Assembly (NCBI GenBank): GCA_902524805.1 | Contig: CABZES010000001.1 | Location: 1-64,000, forward strand | Direction of reading: 5' to 3' | Origin: an uncultured SAR86 cluster bacterium | GTDB lineage: Bacteria > Pseudomonadota > Gammaproteobacteria > Magnimaribacterales > AG-339-G14 | DNA length: 64,000 nucleotides | Part shown: piece by piece, positions 48,576-57,722 of the stretch | Position numbering within the stretch: the stretch's first letter is position 1 | Layout: every line of letters starts with the position of its first letter | The notes under the pieces: model-generated | Databases searched by the model: none | Told to the model about the DNA's origin: nothing | Seen by the model: only the letters and a program-made list of their open reading frames with translations | Program-made: the position numbers and the translations under genes

Positions 48576-49548
48576 ACATTTCTATTACAACTTTTCCAGT
48601 AGCTTTTCTATTTTCTAAGGACGATATCGCTTCCGCCGCATCATCTAAAGAATAGCTTTTAGTAATTTGTGGTTTGAGCTTGCCTTCAGCATGAAGGGCA
48701 AATAACTCATCAAAGTTCTTTGAATTCTCTTCAGGCTCTGCGCCTGTAAATCTTCCCCAAAAAACACCCACGATAGAACATCCTTTCAATAATGCTAAAT
48801 TTGTTGGTACCTCAGGGATAGGCCCACTTGCAAAACCGATCACTAGAACTCTTCCTTTCCAATTTACACATCTCATGCATTGTAAAAAAATGTCACCGCC
48901 GATTGGGTCATAAATAACATCTGCTCCTAAGCCATCGGTTAAAGCTTTTACTTTTTCTTTCAATTCGCCATCGCTGTAATTTATAACTTCGTCAGCACCA
49001 AGATTTTTTGCAATTTCTAATTTCTCATCAGTGCTTGCTGCTGCGATAACTTTTGCACCCATAGCTTTGCCAATTTCAATTGCTGTTGTGCCAACTCCTC
49101 CTCCAGCTCCAGTAACCAACAAGGTTTCACCAGCCTGAAGTTGACCCCTCTGTTTTAAAGCATGATAAGTAGTTCCATAATTAAGAGGAAAAGCCGCTCC
49201 ATCTCTAAAATCCATAGTCTCTGGTAAAGGCATTAAGGTCATTTCGAAGGCAACGACTTTCTCAGCAATTCCGCCGTTACCAGTCATAGCAATCACTCGA
49301 TCTCCTATTTTCCAGTCAACAACGCCTTCGCCAACTTCACTGATAACACCTGCTATTTCTCCGCCGGGAGAAAAAGGAAAAGGAGGCTGAAATTGGTATT
49401 TACCTTGAACAATTAAAACATCTGGAAAACTCACTCCTGCAGCCTTTACATCGACAACTACTTGTCCTGCTTCAGCTCTAGGATCTTCTATTTCTTCAAC
49501 CTTATGAGATTCAACTGGTCCAAATTCTTTACATACATATGCTTTCAT
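48574..49548 (-). CDS. MDR-family NADPH:quinone oxidoreductase
   Basis: The 324-residue zinc-free MDR protein starts MKAYVCKEFGPVESHKVEEIEDP, has FPFSPGGEIAGVISEVGEGV and the nucleotide fold LLVTGAGGGVGTTAIEIGKAMGAKVIAAASTDEK. The zinc ligands of alcohol dehydrogenases are absent, so a quinone or enone reductase using NADPH is likely. The substrate cannot be read from the sequence. It is convergent with the trio and shares its terminator. AAGGAGATACG is the ribosome binding site. The gene ten bases downstream of its start region is gshA. Confidence 0.85.
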   Translation of the reverse strand: MKAYVCKEFGPVESHKVEEIEDPRAEAGQVVVDVKAAGVSFPDVLIVQGKYQFQPPFPFSPGGEIAGVISEVGEGVVDWKIGDRVIAMTGNGGIAEKVVAFEMTLMPLPETMDFRDGAAFPLNYGTTYHALKQRGQLQAGETLLVTGAGGGVGTTAIEIGKAMGAKVIAAASTDEKLEIAKNLGADEVINYSDGELKEKVKALTDGLGADVIYDPIGGDIFLQCMRCVNWKGRVLVIGFASGPIPEVPTNLALLKGCSIVGVFWGRFTGAEPEENSKNFDELFALHAEGKLKPQITKSYSLDDAAEAISSLENRKATGKVVIEM

Positions 49549-49558
49549 TCGTATCTCC

Positions 49559-51109
49559 TTAAATAGCGTTTAAATAATCCTTTAAAAAAGTATCAAAATC
49601 AACTTCTTTCGAAGATTCAAGATTTTGGAACTCTTTAAGAGAAGCTTCAGCGGAAATTTTTATATTCGTAGTGTCTTTTTTCAAGACTTCATAGTATTTA
49701 TTATTTATTTTTACTCTGTTGTTACAAAACTCATTCCAAGAGATATTTTTTTCTTCCATTTCTTTCAAAATCATCCCAGAAGGAGTTAAGTCAGAATTTC
49801 GTAGTTTAGCTTTTTGAATATTCAAAGATCTTAGAATTTTCTTTTTGAGATCATCTGCTTCAATGGGAAGGGCATATGCATAATCGTAAATTTTACTAAA
49901 CACCTCTTCAGCAGCATCCTTAACTGAAATAGTTTTGCCGTCTCTTTTTAATAAGAGATTTGGATCTCTGCCATTCCTTACAGTATTTTGCCAATTTTCT
50001 TGTATTTCTTTGATTCTATTTGCATCAAAGGGATAATTTTCATCAATTAAGGAAACTATTAAATATGCTTCTATAAAATAAGCAGTATGCTTATCTATAC
50101 TACCTTTCAGAAAGGGATTGTTGTCTAGACACCGAACCTCTACATATTCTATACCTTCATTTTTTAAAACATTGATTGGCCTTTGCCCGCTTTGAACAAC
50201 TCTTTTTGGCCTAATTGAGCTGTAGTATTCATTTTCTATTTGAATTATTGAATCGTTTATTTGGATGTGTTTATCTCCTCTCTTTAAACCTATTTTTTCA
50301 TAGGGTTCATATTTCTTTGTGAGAGCATGCTTCAAATCAGAAATATATTCATCCAGATCGTTATATGCGATATTTAAGTCATCTTGGGCTTCAGACATAT
50401 AACCTAGCTCACTCATTCTTAAACAAGTCGCATTTTCTAAATAAAGATCTTCATTGTTTAGAGGCTTTAAAAAATTATTTCTGTTTGTGAGAAAAGTCTT
50501 CGGTACCACAGGACTTGCTCCAAACAAATAAAGAAGCAACCATGCATTTTTACGAAAATTTCTAATTAAGTTTAGGTATTTTTTATCTTGAAATGGTCGG
50601 AAATCCGAAGGTGAGCCTTGCCATTTTTTAAAGAAATCTTCATTTAATGAGAAATTATAATGAATTCCAGATACACATTGCATCATACTTCCATACCTAT
50701 AGCTTAGTCCTATTCGATAAAGTTCTTTAAGTCTTCCTGAATTGCTGTTTCCATAGTGTGCAATTCTAATATCTGACTCTTCTTTAATAGCGCACGGTAT
50801 GCTTCCTGGCCATACTATGTCGTCAATGCTTTGATGGGTGTAAGCTAAAATAATTTTTAAATCAGATAAAGCTTTTTCTACGGAAGAAGCCTTGGCCGTA
50901 ATTAGCTCTAATAACGCTTCAGAAAAATCCGTCGTAATATAAGGATTAGTCAATGCTGCTCCCAAAATTTCTGGGTGATCTGAAGTAGATATGTTTGAAT
51001 TGTTAACTCTTAGGGACTCTTTCTCGATTCCTCTTTGAGAAAATTTAGAAAAATCAACCAAATTAAGATCGCTCATTTTTTTAAGCGAATCTTTAAAAAA
51101 GTTTGACAT
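49559..51109 (-). CDS. gshA: Glutamate--cysteine ligase
   Basis: The 516-residue protein is a class I (gammaproteobacterial) GshA that makes gamma-glutamylcysteine, the first step to glutathione. It shows the typical early RGIEKESLRVN, then ITTDFSEALLELIT, SGIHYNFSLNEDFF, and the signature YVEVRCLDNNPF. It sits ten bases upstream of an MDR oxidoreductase in the same direction. The gshB gene is not in this window. Length is normal for the class. Confidence 0.94.
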   Translation of the reverse strand: MSNFFKDSLKKMSDLNLVDFSKFSQRGIEKESLRVNNSNISTSDHPEILGAALTNPYITTDFSEALLELITAKASSVEKALSDLKIILAYTHQSIDDIVWPGSIPCAIKEESDIRIAHYGNSNSGRLKELYRIGLSYRYGSMMQCVSGIHYNFSLNEDFFKKWQGSPSDFRPFQDKKYLNLIRNFRKNAWLLLYLFGASPVVPKTFLTNRNNFLKPLNNEDLYLENATCLRMSELGYMSEAQDDLNIAYNDLDEYISDLKHALTKKYEPYEKIGLKRGDKHIQINDSIIQIENEYYSSIRPKRVVQSGQRPINVLKNEGIEYVEVRCLDNNPFLKGSIDKHTAYFIEAYLIVSLIDENYPFDANRIKEIQENWQNTVRNGRDPNLLLKRDGKTISVKDAAEEVFSKIYDYAYALPIEADDLKKKILRSLNIQKAKLRNSDLTPSGMILKEMEEKNISWNEFCNNRVKINNKYYEVLKKDTTNIKISAEASLKEFQNLESSKEVDFDTFLKDYLNAI

Positions 51110-51170
51110 GATTTTTATAAAGTATTTTTAAGACCTATTTTTAAAACCAATTAAAATATCTTAGTTTTAT

Positions 51171-52694
51171 TTAGGTAGATGGGCCAGAGGCAAGAATTTC
51201 ATCAGTCACGTCAAATTTTGACATGTTTTCATTAAATTTGATTGCTAAGTCTTCTGCAGCTTTTTTATATTGACCTTGATCAGACCAAGTTTCTTCGGGG
51301 TTAAGTATTTTTGTTTCAACGCCCTCCAATTCAGTAGGAATTTCTACATTCATTATCTCGAGTGTAGATTTAGGGCTTTCTTCAATAGAACCTGATTGAA
51401 TGGCTTTTATTATATTTCTCGTAGTGGGAATATTGAACCTTTCTCCGACGCCATAAGACCCGCCCGTCCATCCTGAATTCACTATGTATACTTTGCTACC
51501 AAATCCTTCAATTCTCTTCATAAGAAGATCAGCATAAACTTGAGCTTTTCTTGGAAAGAATGGAGCACCGAAACAATTTGAAAAAGTAGAAGATATTTCT
51601 TCTGTCGAGCCCAATTCAGTTGAGCCGACTTTCGCGGTATAACCACTTAAAAAATGATACGCAGCTTGCTCCTTAGATAAAATTGAAACTGGAGGCATTA
51701 CGCCAGATAAATCACAGGTTAGAAAAATGATATTTTGTGGCTCTCCACCATAATTTTTTTCAAGATGTTGATCAACATGACTTAATGGGTAACAAGCTCT
51801 AGTATTTTCAGTCAATGTTTGGTCTGCGTAGTCAACTTCCAAGCTAGAAGGATCGAAGATTACATTCTCTAAAATTGCACCATTTTTAATTGCGTTCCAG
51901 ATTACTGGCTCATTTTTTTGGGACAGATCGACAGTTTTTGCATAACATCCACCTTCGATATTAAATACTATTCCATCTCCCCATCCATGTTCATCGTCAC
52001 CAATAAGCCATCTATTAGGATCAGCTGAAAGAGTAGTTTTACCAGTTCCTGATAATCCAAAAAATAAAGATACATCGCCATCATTTCCAGCATTTGCTGC
52101 GCAGTGCATAGACAAGACATCTTCTTCTGGAAGAATAAAATTCATAATACCGAACATTGATTTTTTCATTTCACCTGCATAACCAATGCCAAGAATAAGT
52201 ATTTGTTTAGTTGAGAAATTAATCATTACAGTACCGTCCGAATTAGTTCCATGACGACTAGGATCACACTTAAAACCTGGAGCTGATCTTAATTGCCAGA
52301 CATCTTTTGCTTTATGATTAAAAGATTCAGGCTGAATAAAGAGGCTTTGGCAGAACATATTGTGCCAAGCAAATTCATTTTCAATCCTAACAGGCTGATA
52401 ATGTTCAGAACTTGCGCCAACATGCAAATCAGCAGTGAATTTTTCTTTATCCTTAAGATATTCTTCTGATTCATCCCAAAGATTGAGAAATTTTTTAGCT
52501 TCAATTGGTTGATTATTTTCGCCCCAGTCTACAACATCATGAGTTAAAGCATCATCAACGAGAAATCTATCAGCTGGACTTCTTCCGGTTCTTGTTCCCG
52601 TTGTAACAACAAAGGCACCATTATTAACTTGAAAACCTTCGCCTTTCTTTAATGCGATATCTAATAAATTAGGTATTGGTATGTTATGGTTCAA
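51171..52694 (-). CDS. pckA: Phosphoenolpyruvate carboxykinase (ATP)
   Basis: The 507-residue enzyme converts oxaloacetate and ATP to PEP and CO2 in gluconeogenesis. It shows [17 protein letters not shown], the kinase-1a loop [41 protein letters not shown] and TENTRACYP. The first residues are shorter than in the E. coli enzyme, as in alphaproteobacterial-type PckA. It is divergent from the next gene across 128 bases of AT-rich sequence. No partner genes are linked. Confidence 0.96.
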   Translation of the reverse strand: MNHNIPIPNLLDIALKKGEGFQVNNGAFVVTTGTRTGRSPADRFLVDDALTHDVVDWGENNQPIEAKKFLNLWDESEEYLKDKEKFTADLHVGASSEHYQPVRIENEFAWHNMFCQSLFIQPESFNHKAKDVWQLRSAPGFKCDPSRHGTNSDGTVMINFSTKQILILGIGYAGEMKKSMFGIMNFILPEEDVLSMHCAANAGNDGDVSLFFGLSGTGKTTLSADPNRWLIGDDEHGWGDGIVFNIEGGCYAKTVDLSQKNEPVIWNAIKNGAILENVIFDPSSLEVDYADQTLTENTRACYPLSHVDQHLEKNYGGEPQNIIFLTCDLSGVMPPVSILSKEQAAYHFLSGYTAKVGSTELGSTEEISSTFSNCFGAPFFPRKAQVYADLLMKRIEGFGSKVYIVNSGWTGGSYGVGERFNIPTTRNIIKAIQSGSIEESPKSTLEIMNVEIPTELEGVETKILNPEETWSDQGQYKKAAEDLAIKFNENMSKFDVTDEILASGPST

Positions 52695-52822
52695 TATTCT
52701 TCTCTCAAATTTCCTTTTCTAAAAAGATACTGGATTCAGTAAAAGGAAAGCTATTATGCCAAATTTTATTGATATATCATATCTAAAATATAATAAATTC
52801 TTTCGCAAACTATTAGACAATT

Positions 52823-53761
52823 ATGAACGAAGATCTAACCTTCAAAAAAGGAGAATTTGGTTTTGTTAAGTACAAATCAAAAAATCCATTTGAATTCTTT
52901 CACATCATTAACGAACTAGACGAATCTCCCGAACAAGACTTAGAAGGTTGGTTGCTTTTCCCTGAAGAGGGTAAAAAACCTTATTCATGTATGGTTTGTG
53001 TTCATCACAGCGGCGGATGGGGCGCCGCGCAATACGAGATGATTCGAGATATATTAGAATCAGGAATAGCCGTATTTCAAGTAAATAGTTTTGAAGCTAG
53101 AGGAGTTACTTCAACAACAGAAGAACAAATGGCGGTCACTACAGCTATGATTATGACTGATGCATTTGAGCCTTTAAAATTTCTTTCAAAACATCCAGAT
53201 ATCGATAAAACAAGAATCGGAATTTGTGGTTGGAGTCTTGGAGCAGGTTCCTCTTTATATGCAGGATGGCTTCCTTTGGCAGAAAAACTTGCGCCTGAAG
53301 GAGAAAGATTTGCTTTGCATTTAAATTATTATCCTTTGGCTTCCTATTGGCCAGATGAGATGAGATGGACAAATGCCCCAATTTTGAATCTTATCGGAGA
53401 TCAAGATGATTACACTCCATTTGAACTTGCTCAAAAATTAACAATTGGCATTAATGAATCTGGTGCAAACTGCAAAGACATTCTTTATGCTGGCGGACTG
53501 CATGGTTTTGATTCGATGTATCCTAAAACTTTTTGGCCAGATTCGATAGCTCCTAAAGTTTCTAGATTTGCAAAGATTGATTCTAAAGGAGACATGACTT
53601 ATGAAACAGATGATGGAAAAGTCTTAGCTTTAAATAGCCCTGAAGATCGTTTAAAACTATTTGAAGAAGTCGCAAAGTTTGGCGCTTGGACAGGTGGAAC
53701 TTGGCAATTAAGGAGGGATTGCAAAAAAGACGCTTTAAACTTTTTAAAGGAAAATCTTTAA
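52823..53761 (+). CDS. Dienelactone hydrolase family alpha/beta hydrolase
   Basis: The 312-residue protein has the alpha/beta hydrolase outline: an early LLFPEEGKKPYSCMVCVHHSGGWG region for the oxyanion hole, the nucleophile elbow ICGWSLGAGSS, an acid after LIGDQDDYTPF, and the catalytic histidine in GGLHGFDSMYP. It resembles prolyl oligopeptidase-like or dienelactone hydrolase proteins with no signal peptide. The substrate is unknown. Its stop overlaps that of the convergent DUF4345-like gene by four bases. Confidence 0.8.
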   Translation: MNEDLTFKKGEFGFVKYKSKNPFEFFHIINELDESPEQDLEGWLLFPEEGKKPYSCMVCVHHSGGWGAAQYEMIRDILESGIAVFQVNSFEARGVTSTTEEQMAVTTAMIMTDAFEPLKFLSKHPDIDKTRIGICGWSLGAGSSLYAGWLPLAEKLAPEGERFALHLNYYPLASYWPDEMRWTNAPILNLIGDQDDYTPFELAQKLTIGINESGANCKDILYAGGLHGFDSMYPKTFWPDSIAPKVSRFAKIDSKGDMTYETDDGKVLALNSPEDRLKLFEEVAKFGAWTGGTWQLRRDCKKDALNFLKENL

Positions 53762-54138
53762 AATATGAAATCTCTCTTAGAGTATCTCCAAAAACATATT
53801 CCAAAAACAATAATTTCATTTAAGAAGATATAAAAAGTTGTAGTATTTAAACTGTCATCTAGAAAGAAACTTATAATTCTTCCTGCAACAAAGCTTCCTA
53901 GGAATATTGCATAGGTTAAATAGACTTTTTTTCTTAAATTTATTCTATACATGCCGATAAAAGACATTAGTCCTACAAAAGTAAAAAACGCATATAGCGC
54001 TCTAGTCTCGTTTAAAAAAACTATGGAGTAATCATAAACTCCTAGCAAGCCAATGATGATTTCCGGAAAGAAAAGGCCCAGAATTCCGAAGCCGAACCAC
54101 TCAAGTCCAAATAGAAATAAAAAAACTTTGTCTAACAT
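53758..54138 (-). CDS. Four-helix membrane protein, DUF4345-like
   Basis: The 126-residue protein has four hydrophobic segments (FLFLFGLEWFGFGILGLFFPE, ALYAFFTFVGLMSFIGMY, VYLTYAIFLGSFVAGRIISFFL, TTFYIFLNEIIVFGICFW). The pattern NETRALYAFF after the first helix and FVAGRIISF in the third is like DUF4345 proteins. Function is unknown. It is divergent from the GST gene across 66 bases and convergent with the hydrolase gene. Confidence 0.65.
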   Translation of the reverse strand: MLDKVFLFLFGLEWFGFGILGLFFPEIIIGLLGVYDYSIVFLNETRALYAFFTFVGLMSFIGMYRINLRKKVYLTYAIFLGSFVAGRIISFFLDDSLNTTTFYIFLNEIIVFGICFWRYSKRDFIF

Positions 54139-54204
54139 TTATCTATAATTGATATCTTTAATCTAAACTATAGTATATAAACATTAGTTGCAACTAGTTC
54201 AAAA

Positions 54205-55062
54205 ATGACACAACCAAAACTTATGCTTTATCATGCCAATTGGTCTCTATGCAGCCAGATGGTAAGAGTTGCGCTATATGAAAAAGGCCTTGAATTTGAT
54301 CACGTGCCCATTAAGTTATGTGACCATTACGAGGAAGCAGAAAATATTTCCAAAGATTTTCTTAAAAATATTAATCCTACTGGAGTTGTTCCGGTTTTAA
54401 AAATTAACGACGAAATAGTTAGAGATAGTGCTTACATTATTGAAAGATTAGATGAGCTGCAAGGAACAAATAATATAAATCTTTGGCCAAATGAAGAAAG
54501 CGAGCGAGAGCGTTTAAGGAATTGGGTTTATGACACAACTATCACTGAGGGAGTTCCTATGGGAAAAACTTTAGGTATGACTATTCCTCTTTTTTCTTTG
54601 GGATTGATAGAAAATTTAATAAAGAGTCTCAGCTTTAAAGCCATTTGGAATATAATTTTAAGGCACCCCCGAAGGGAAAGAAAAATTGGTTTTGTAACTA
54701 TGTACTTTACGTCCCTTAAAGACAGGATTGGACCTCTTGCCTATAAGGGCTTTGTTGAAGGGATATTAGAACTAGAAAAAAACTTGTCGAGTGATGAATA
54801 TCTTTTCGGAGATTTTAGCCATGCAGATATAAATTTAATGTGTTGTTTTTATAGGCTGCAAGATTTAAGACTAGATCCTATATTAGAAATGCCTGAACTT
54901 CCCAGAATTAATTCATATTGGCAAAAACTAAAAAATAGAGAAAGTTACACAAAAGGCATCTTAGAATTTAAAGATCATGAAGAGAAACTTGATGAAATTT
55001 TCTTCAATGGAATAAATCCTCATACCAAAAATTTAAAAGAAAAAATTAAACAGAATATTTAG
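54205..55062 (+). CDS. Glutathione S-transferase family protein
   Basis: The 285-residue protein has an N-terminal thioredoxin-like domain (LMLYHANWSLCSQMVRVALYEKGLEFDHVPIKL; NPTGVVPVLKINDEIVRDSAYIIERLDE) and a long helical C-terminal domain. The SxxCSQ segment holds the likely glutathione-activating residue, and the VP-V and ESxxI-like motifs bind glutathione. At 285 residues it is longer than a typical GST because of an insert around 110-170. gshA nearby shows that glutathione is made. Substrate unknown. Confidence 0.85.
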   Translation: MTQPKLMLYHANWSLCSQMVRVALYEKGLEFDHVPIKLCDHYEEAENISKDFLKNINPTGVVPVLKINDEIVRDSAYIIERLDELQGTNNINLWPNEESERERLRNWVYDTTITEGVPMGKTLGMTIPLFSLGLIENLIKSLSFKAIWNIILRHPRRERKIGFVTMYFTSLKDRIGPLAYKGFVEGILELEKNLSSDEYLFGDFSHADINLMCCFYRLQDLRLDPILEMPELPRINSYWQKLKNRESYTKGILEFKDHEEKLDEIFFNGINPHTKNLKEKIKQNI

Positions 55063-55127
55063 GTTTGAAGAAAGTTTTAAAATCTACTAACCTTAACTCT
55101 CTTATAAATTTTTCAAAGGAGAGAAAA

Positions 55128-55925
55128 ATGAAAATAAAATATCAAATAGCAACGCTTTTTGCTTTGCTTGGAGTAATAACTGCTTGCAGCAGTGAATCTA
55201 CTCCAACTTATTCCGATTTAGGATCGGATACTTATCCCCAAAAATTTTACGTGGAGTATGTTCCCTGTACTGGCGGCCCTGATTATTCACCAGAGGCATT
55301 TGCAGAAACAATGCTGCCTGTTTGGCAAGAAATTCAAGTAGAAATTGATTCAACTATGTTTCAATCTTTCGGGATAGCTTATGAAGAGCCAAGAGAAGAA
55401 GATATGGAAGGAGGTTTTTGGCAATTAGTCTGGAATTCAAAAGAAGATTCTCAAACAACTTGGGAAAATTGGAACAATTATGAAAGAGCTCAAAATTTTC
55501 TTACCGATAATGAAAATATTCTTAAATGTGAACCAGAAAGAACTTTTTCTTTTGATGCTTATATGCCAAGAGATCCATATGCAATGGGTGATTGGGATCT
55601 GACTAATTTTTCATCAGAATATCAACTATGTACTTACAATGAGGGAAAAGGAGTTGATGATCTAAGGGCAGCAATAGATAAATTTGAGGATTGGTTAAAT
55701 TCGGGTTTGGAATATGATGAGCCTTACAATTACATGATTCTTGCGCCTGATTATGAAGCAGAGTTTGATTACGCGTGGGGTAATTTTCATCAGACTATTG
55801 AAGGAAGAAAAGAGGGCGATGCAGAATTTCAAGCAACGGCTTCTTCTTTAAACCAGGAGTTTCAAGATATTGCGTCTTGTGATGACATAAGAGCTTATGG
55901 CAGTGGAGAAATTCCTCTAATTTAA
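55128..55925 (+). CDS. Putative lipoprotein of unknown function
   Basis: I chose the ATG at 55128, which has AAAGGAGAG seven bases upstream, instead of the track start at 55065. From there the product begins MKIKYQIATLFALLGVITAC, a lipoprotein signal with the lipobox cysteine after ITA. The mature protein of about 245 residues is acidic and aromatic-rich. It seems to hold two related halves: each has a YVPCTGGPDYS/YQLCTYNEGKG-type start and a W-x-x-W or YEPYN segment. No known family is recognised. A strong terminator follows directly. Confidence 0.65.
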   Translation: MKIKYQIATLFALLGVITACSSESTPTYSDLGSDTYPQKFYVEYVPCTGGPDYSPEAFAETMLPVWQEIQVEIDSTMFQSFGIAYEEPREEDMEGGFWQLVWNSKEDSQTTWENWNNYERAQNFLTDNENILKCEPERTFSFDAYMPRDPYAMGDWDLTNFSSEYQLCTYNEGKGVDDLRAAIDKFEDWLNSGLEYDEPYNYMILAPDYEAEFDYAWGNFHQTIEGRKEGDAEFQATASSLNQEFQDIASCDDIRAYGSGEIPLI

Positions 55926-55933
55926 TTTATTTT

Positions 55934-55962
55934 AAAAAAGGCTGTTTAAAACAGCCTTTTTT
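55934..55962. terminator. Bidirectional rho-independent terminator
   Basis: AAAAAAGGCTGTTTAAAACAGCCTTTTTT is a perfect inverted repeat with a TTAA centre, an A run on one side and a T run on the other. It lies between the convergent lipoprotein gene and the HupE-like gene and can end transcripts from both directions. Confidence 0.92.
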
Positions 55963-56914
55963 AAATCACAATGCCGATTACTCTTTCGATCAACCAATAA
56001 CTCCCTAAACCACCTAAAAGAAAAGAAGCGCCTTGATAAGAAATTTTTTCCAACTTTACTTTCGAGAGGACATATATTCCCGAAAGAAAAATTGGAATCA
56101 TAATTAGTTGACCTATTTCAATTCCTACATTGAAAAAAAGCAAAGATAATAAAAGCTGGTCGTTAGATATTCCAATTTCTGAAAGGGCGCCTGCAAAACC
56201 AAAGCCATGAAGCAAGCCAAAGCCAAAAGCCATTAACCATGGAGTTTTATTTAGCTTTTCCTTTGAATTAATTTCTAAAGCTAGATAGATAATTGTTAAA
56301 GCTATCAAGGCCTCTATGCTTCCTGACGGTAGTTGGACAATGCCTAAAACCGAAAGTGCTAATGTAATGCTGTGAGCTAAAGTAAACGCAGTAATTGTTT
56401 TTAATAAATTTTTCCAACCAAAAACTATAAACAATAGGCCCATAACAAATAAAAGATGATCTGGACCACCTAACAAATGCTCTACGCCGAGAATAAAATA
56501 AGCAGTAGGAAAAGTTTGCTCTATCTCTGGAATTTTAATTACAGAGTTTTTTAGATTCATTAACCCTTCAAACCTTTTTTTATCTAAAAAGTTTATTGTG
56601 ACTAAGGCGTCATTTAAGACGCTAAGCCCAACCACTTTAATTTCGGCTCCTCTAATTGTCGTTTCGCAATCAAGATTTATTTTTTCAATGGAATATTTTC
56701 CTTGTTTGTATGGCGGTTGAGTTAAAGCGATACAGTTCTCAGGAAACATCAAAGATGCTCTCGCTCCAATTGATCTAATTGGATACATCCAAGTTGCTTC
56801 GTAATTAGTTTCCATTTTCTCATCCATGATTAGATGAGCTGGACTAAATTCATGGCTAGATAAAGTTACGCTGGCTGAAATAAAAAGGAAAAGTAAGGTC
56901 TTTTTCAAAAACAT
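55961..56914 (-). CDS. HupE/UreJ-family membrane protein
   Basis: The 317-residue product has a signal peptide (FLKKTLLFLFISASVTLSS), a periplasmic domain of about 120 residues and then six or seven membrane helices. The helical part carries GVEHLLGGPDHLLFVMGLLF, TLAHSITLALS and FGFGLLHGFGFAGAL, the histidine-rich pattern of HupE/UreJ-type metal (nickel or cobalt) permeases. In this N-terminally extended subfamily the substrate is not established, and no urease or hydrogenase gene is nearby. It overlaps the parvulin gene by one base and so belongs to one operon with the two upstream genes. Confidence 0.8.
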   Translation of the reverse strand: MFLKKTLLFLFISASVTLSSHEFSPAHLIMDEKMETNYEATWMYPIRSIGARASLMFPENCIALTQPPYKQGKYSIEKINLDCETTIRGAEIKVVGLSVLNDALVTINFLDKKRFEGLMNLKNSVIKIPEIEQTFPTAYFILGVEHLLGGPDHLLFVMGLLFIVFGWKNLLKTITAFTLAHSITLALSVLGIVQLPSGSIEALIALTIIYLALEINSKEKLNKTPWLMAFGFGLLHGFGFAGALSEIGISNDQLLLSLLFFNVGIEIGQLIMIPIFLSGIYVLSKVKLEKISYQGASFLLGGLGSYWLIERVIGIVI

Positions 56915-57714
56915 TACTGGGTGAAACTTGGGCTAATTATCACTTGATAATCTATTTTTAATTCATCAACAAATTCTTTAATCTGTTTGTCTCTTTGCTT
57001 CAGTAAAAAATCTACTTTGACTCGAGAAATCACTTCTTCAAAAGTTGGCATATATTCTTCCCTTATGTCCAGAATTTTAATGAGATGACTCCCATATGTA
57101 GATTTGATTGGCCCTTCCCAATTATCGATTGATAAATCTAAAAAGGCTGTGGCAAAAGCTTCTCCAAAATCTCTTTCGATATCCAACAAACTCCGGTTAG
57201 AGAAATTTTTTCCCAATAAAAAAGGATCGGCATTTGAAACAGATTTATTATCTTTGAGATCAAGTTTTGCCTGTTTAGCTTTTAAGTCTCCATCTTTATT
57301 TTCTGCAAAATAAATATGAGTAAAACTAAAACTTTTAGGAAGTAAATATGAGTCCTTAGTTTTTTCATAAAATTCTTCAAGTTCCTTAATTTCTGGTTCA
57401 GTCGAAATCGTTTCTTGTTTCAGAAAGGTTATCTTTTGAGCAAGTCTTCTTTTAATTATTCTATCTTCGCTATCAAGTCCAAGTCTCAAAGCTTCCCTAT
57501 AAAGAATTTCCTCTTCAACCAAACTATCTATTATCGATCTAATTTCATCATTGTTAGGTTCCCTAGCCATTTGAAGACTCCAAGTATTGATTAGAGCAAT
57601 CACCTCTTCATTGGAAATATAAATAGTCTTTTCTTCGTTAGGAGGATTAAGAAAGAGATCTACCAAAAAAATTGATAAACCTATTCCTAAAAATAAGATT
57701 AGTTTTCTAGACAC
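56914..57714 (-). CDS. Membrane-anchored parvulin-type peptidyl-prolyl isomerase
   Basis: The 266-residue protein has an N-terminal anchor (LILFLGIGLSIFLVDLF) and a SurA/PpiD-like helical region with IDSLVEEEILYREALRLGLDSEDRIIKRRLAQK. A PPIC domain of parvulin type follows (SFSFTHIYFAENKDG, WEGPIKSTYGSHLIKILDI). It should act in the periplasm as an isomerase or chaperone for exported proteins. Its place between a DUF3604 lipoprotein and a HupE-like protein suggests it helps one of them fold; that is inference. It overlaps the HupE-like gene by one base. Confidence 0.8.
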   Translation of the reverse strand: MSRKLILFLGIGLSIFLVDLFLNPPNEEKTIYISNEEVIALINTWSLQMAREPNNDEIRSIIDSLVEEEILYREALRLGLDSEDRIIKRRLAQKITFLKQETISTEPEIKELEEFYEKTKDSYLLPKSFSFTHIYFAENKDGDLKAKQAKLDLKDNKSVSNADPFLLGKNFSNRSLLDIERDFGEAFATAFLDLSIDNWEGPIKSTYGSHLIKILDIREEYMPTFEEVISRVKVDFLLKQRDKQIKEFVDELKIDYQVIISPSFTQ

Positions 57715-57722
57715 TAAGCTAA

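Noticed and set aside
52289-52504. 71-residue ORF within pckA.
   Set aside because: It is an alternative frame of a well-conserved gene with no start signals or similarity.
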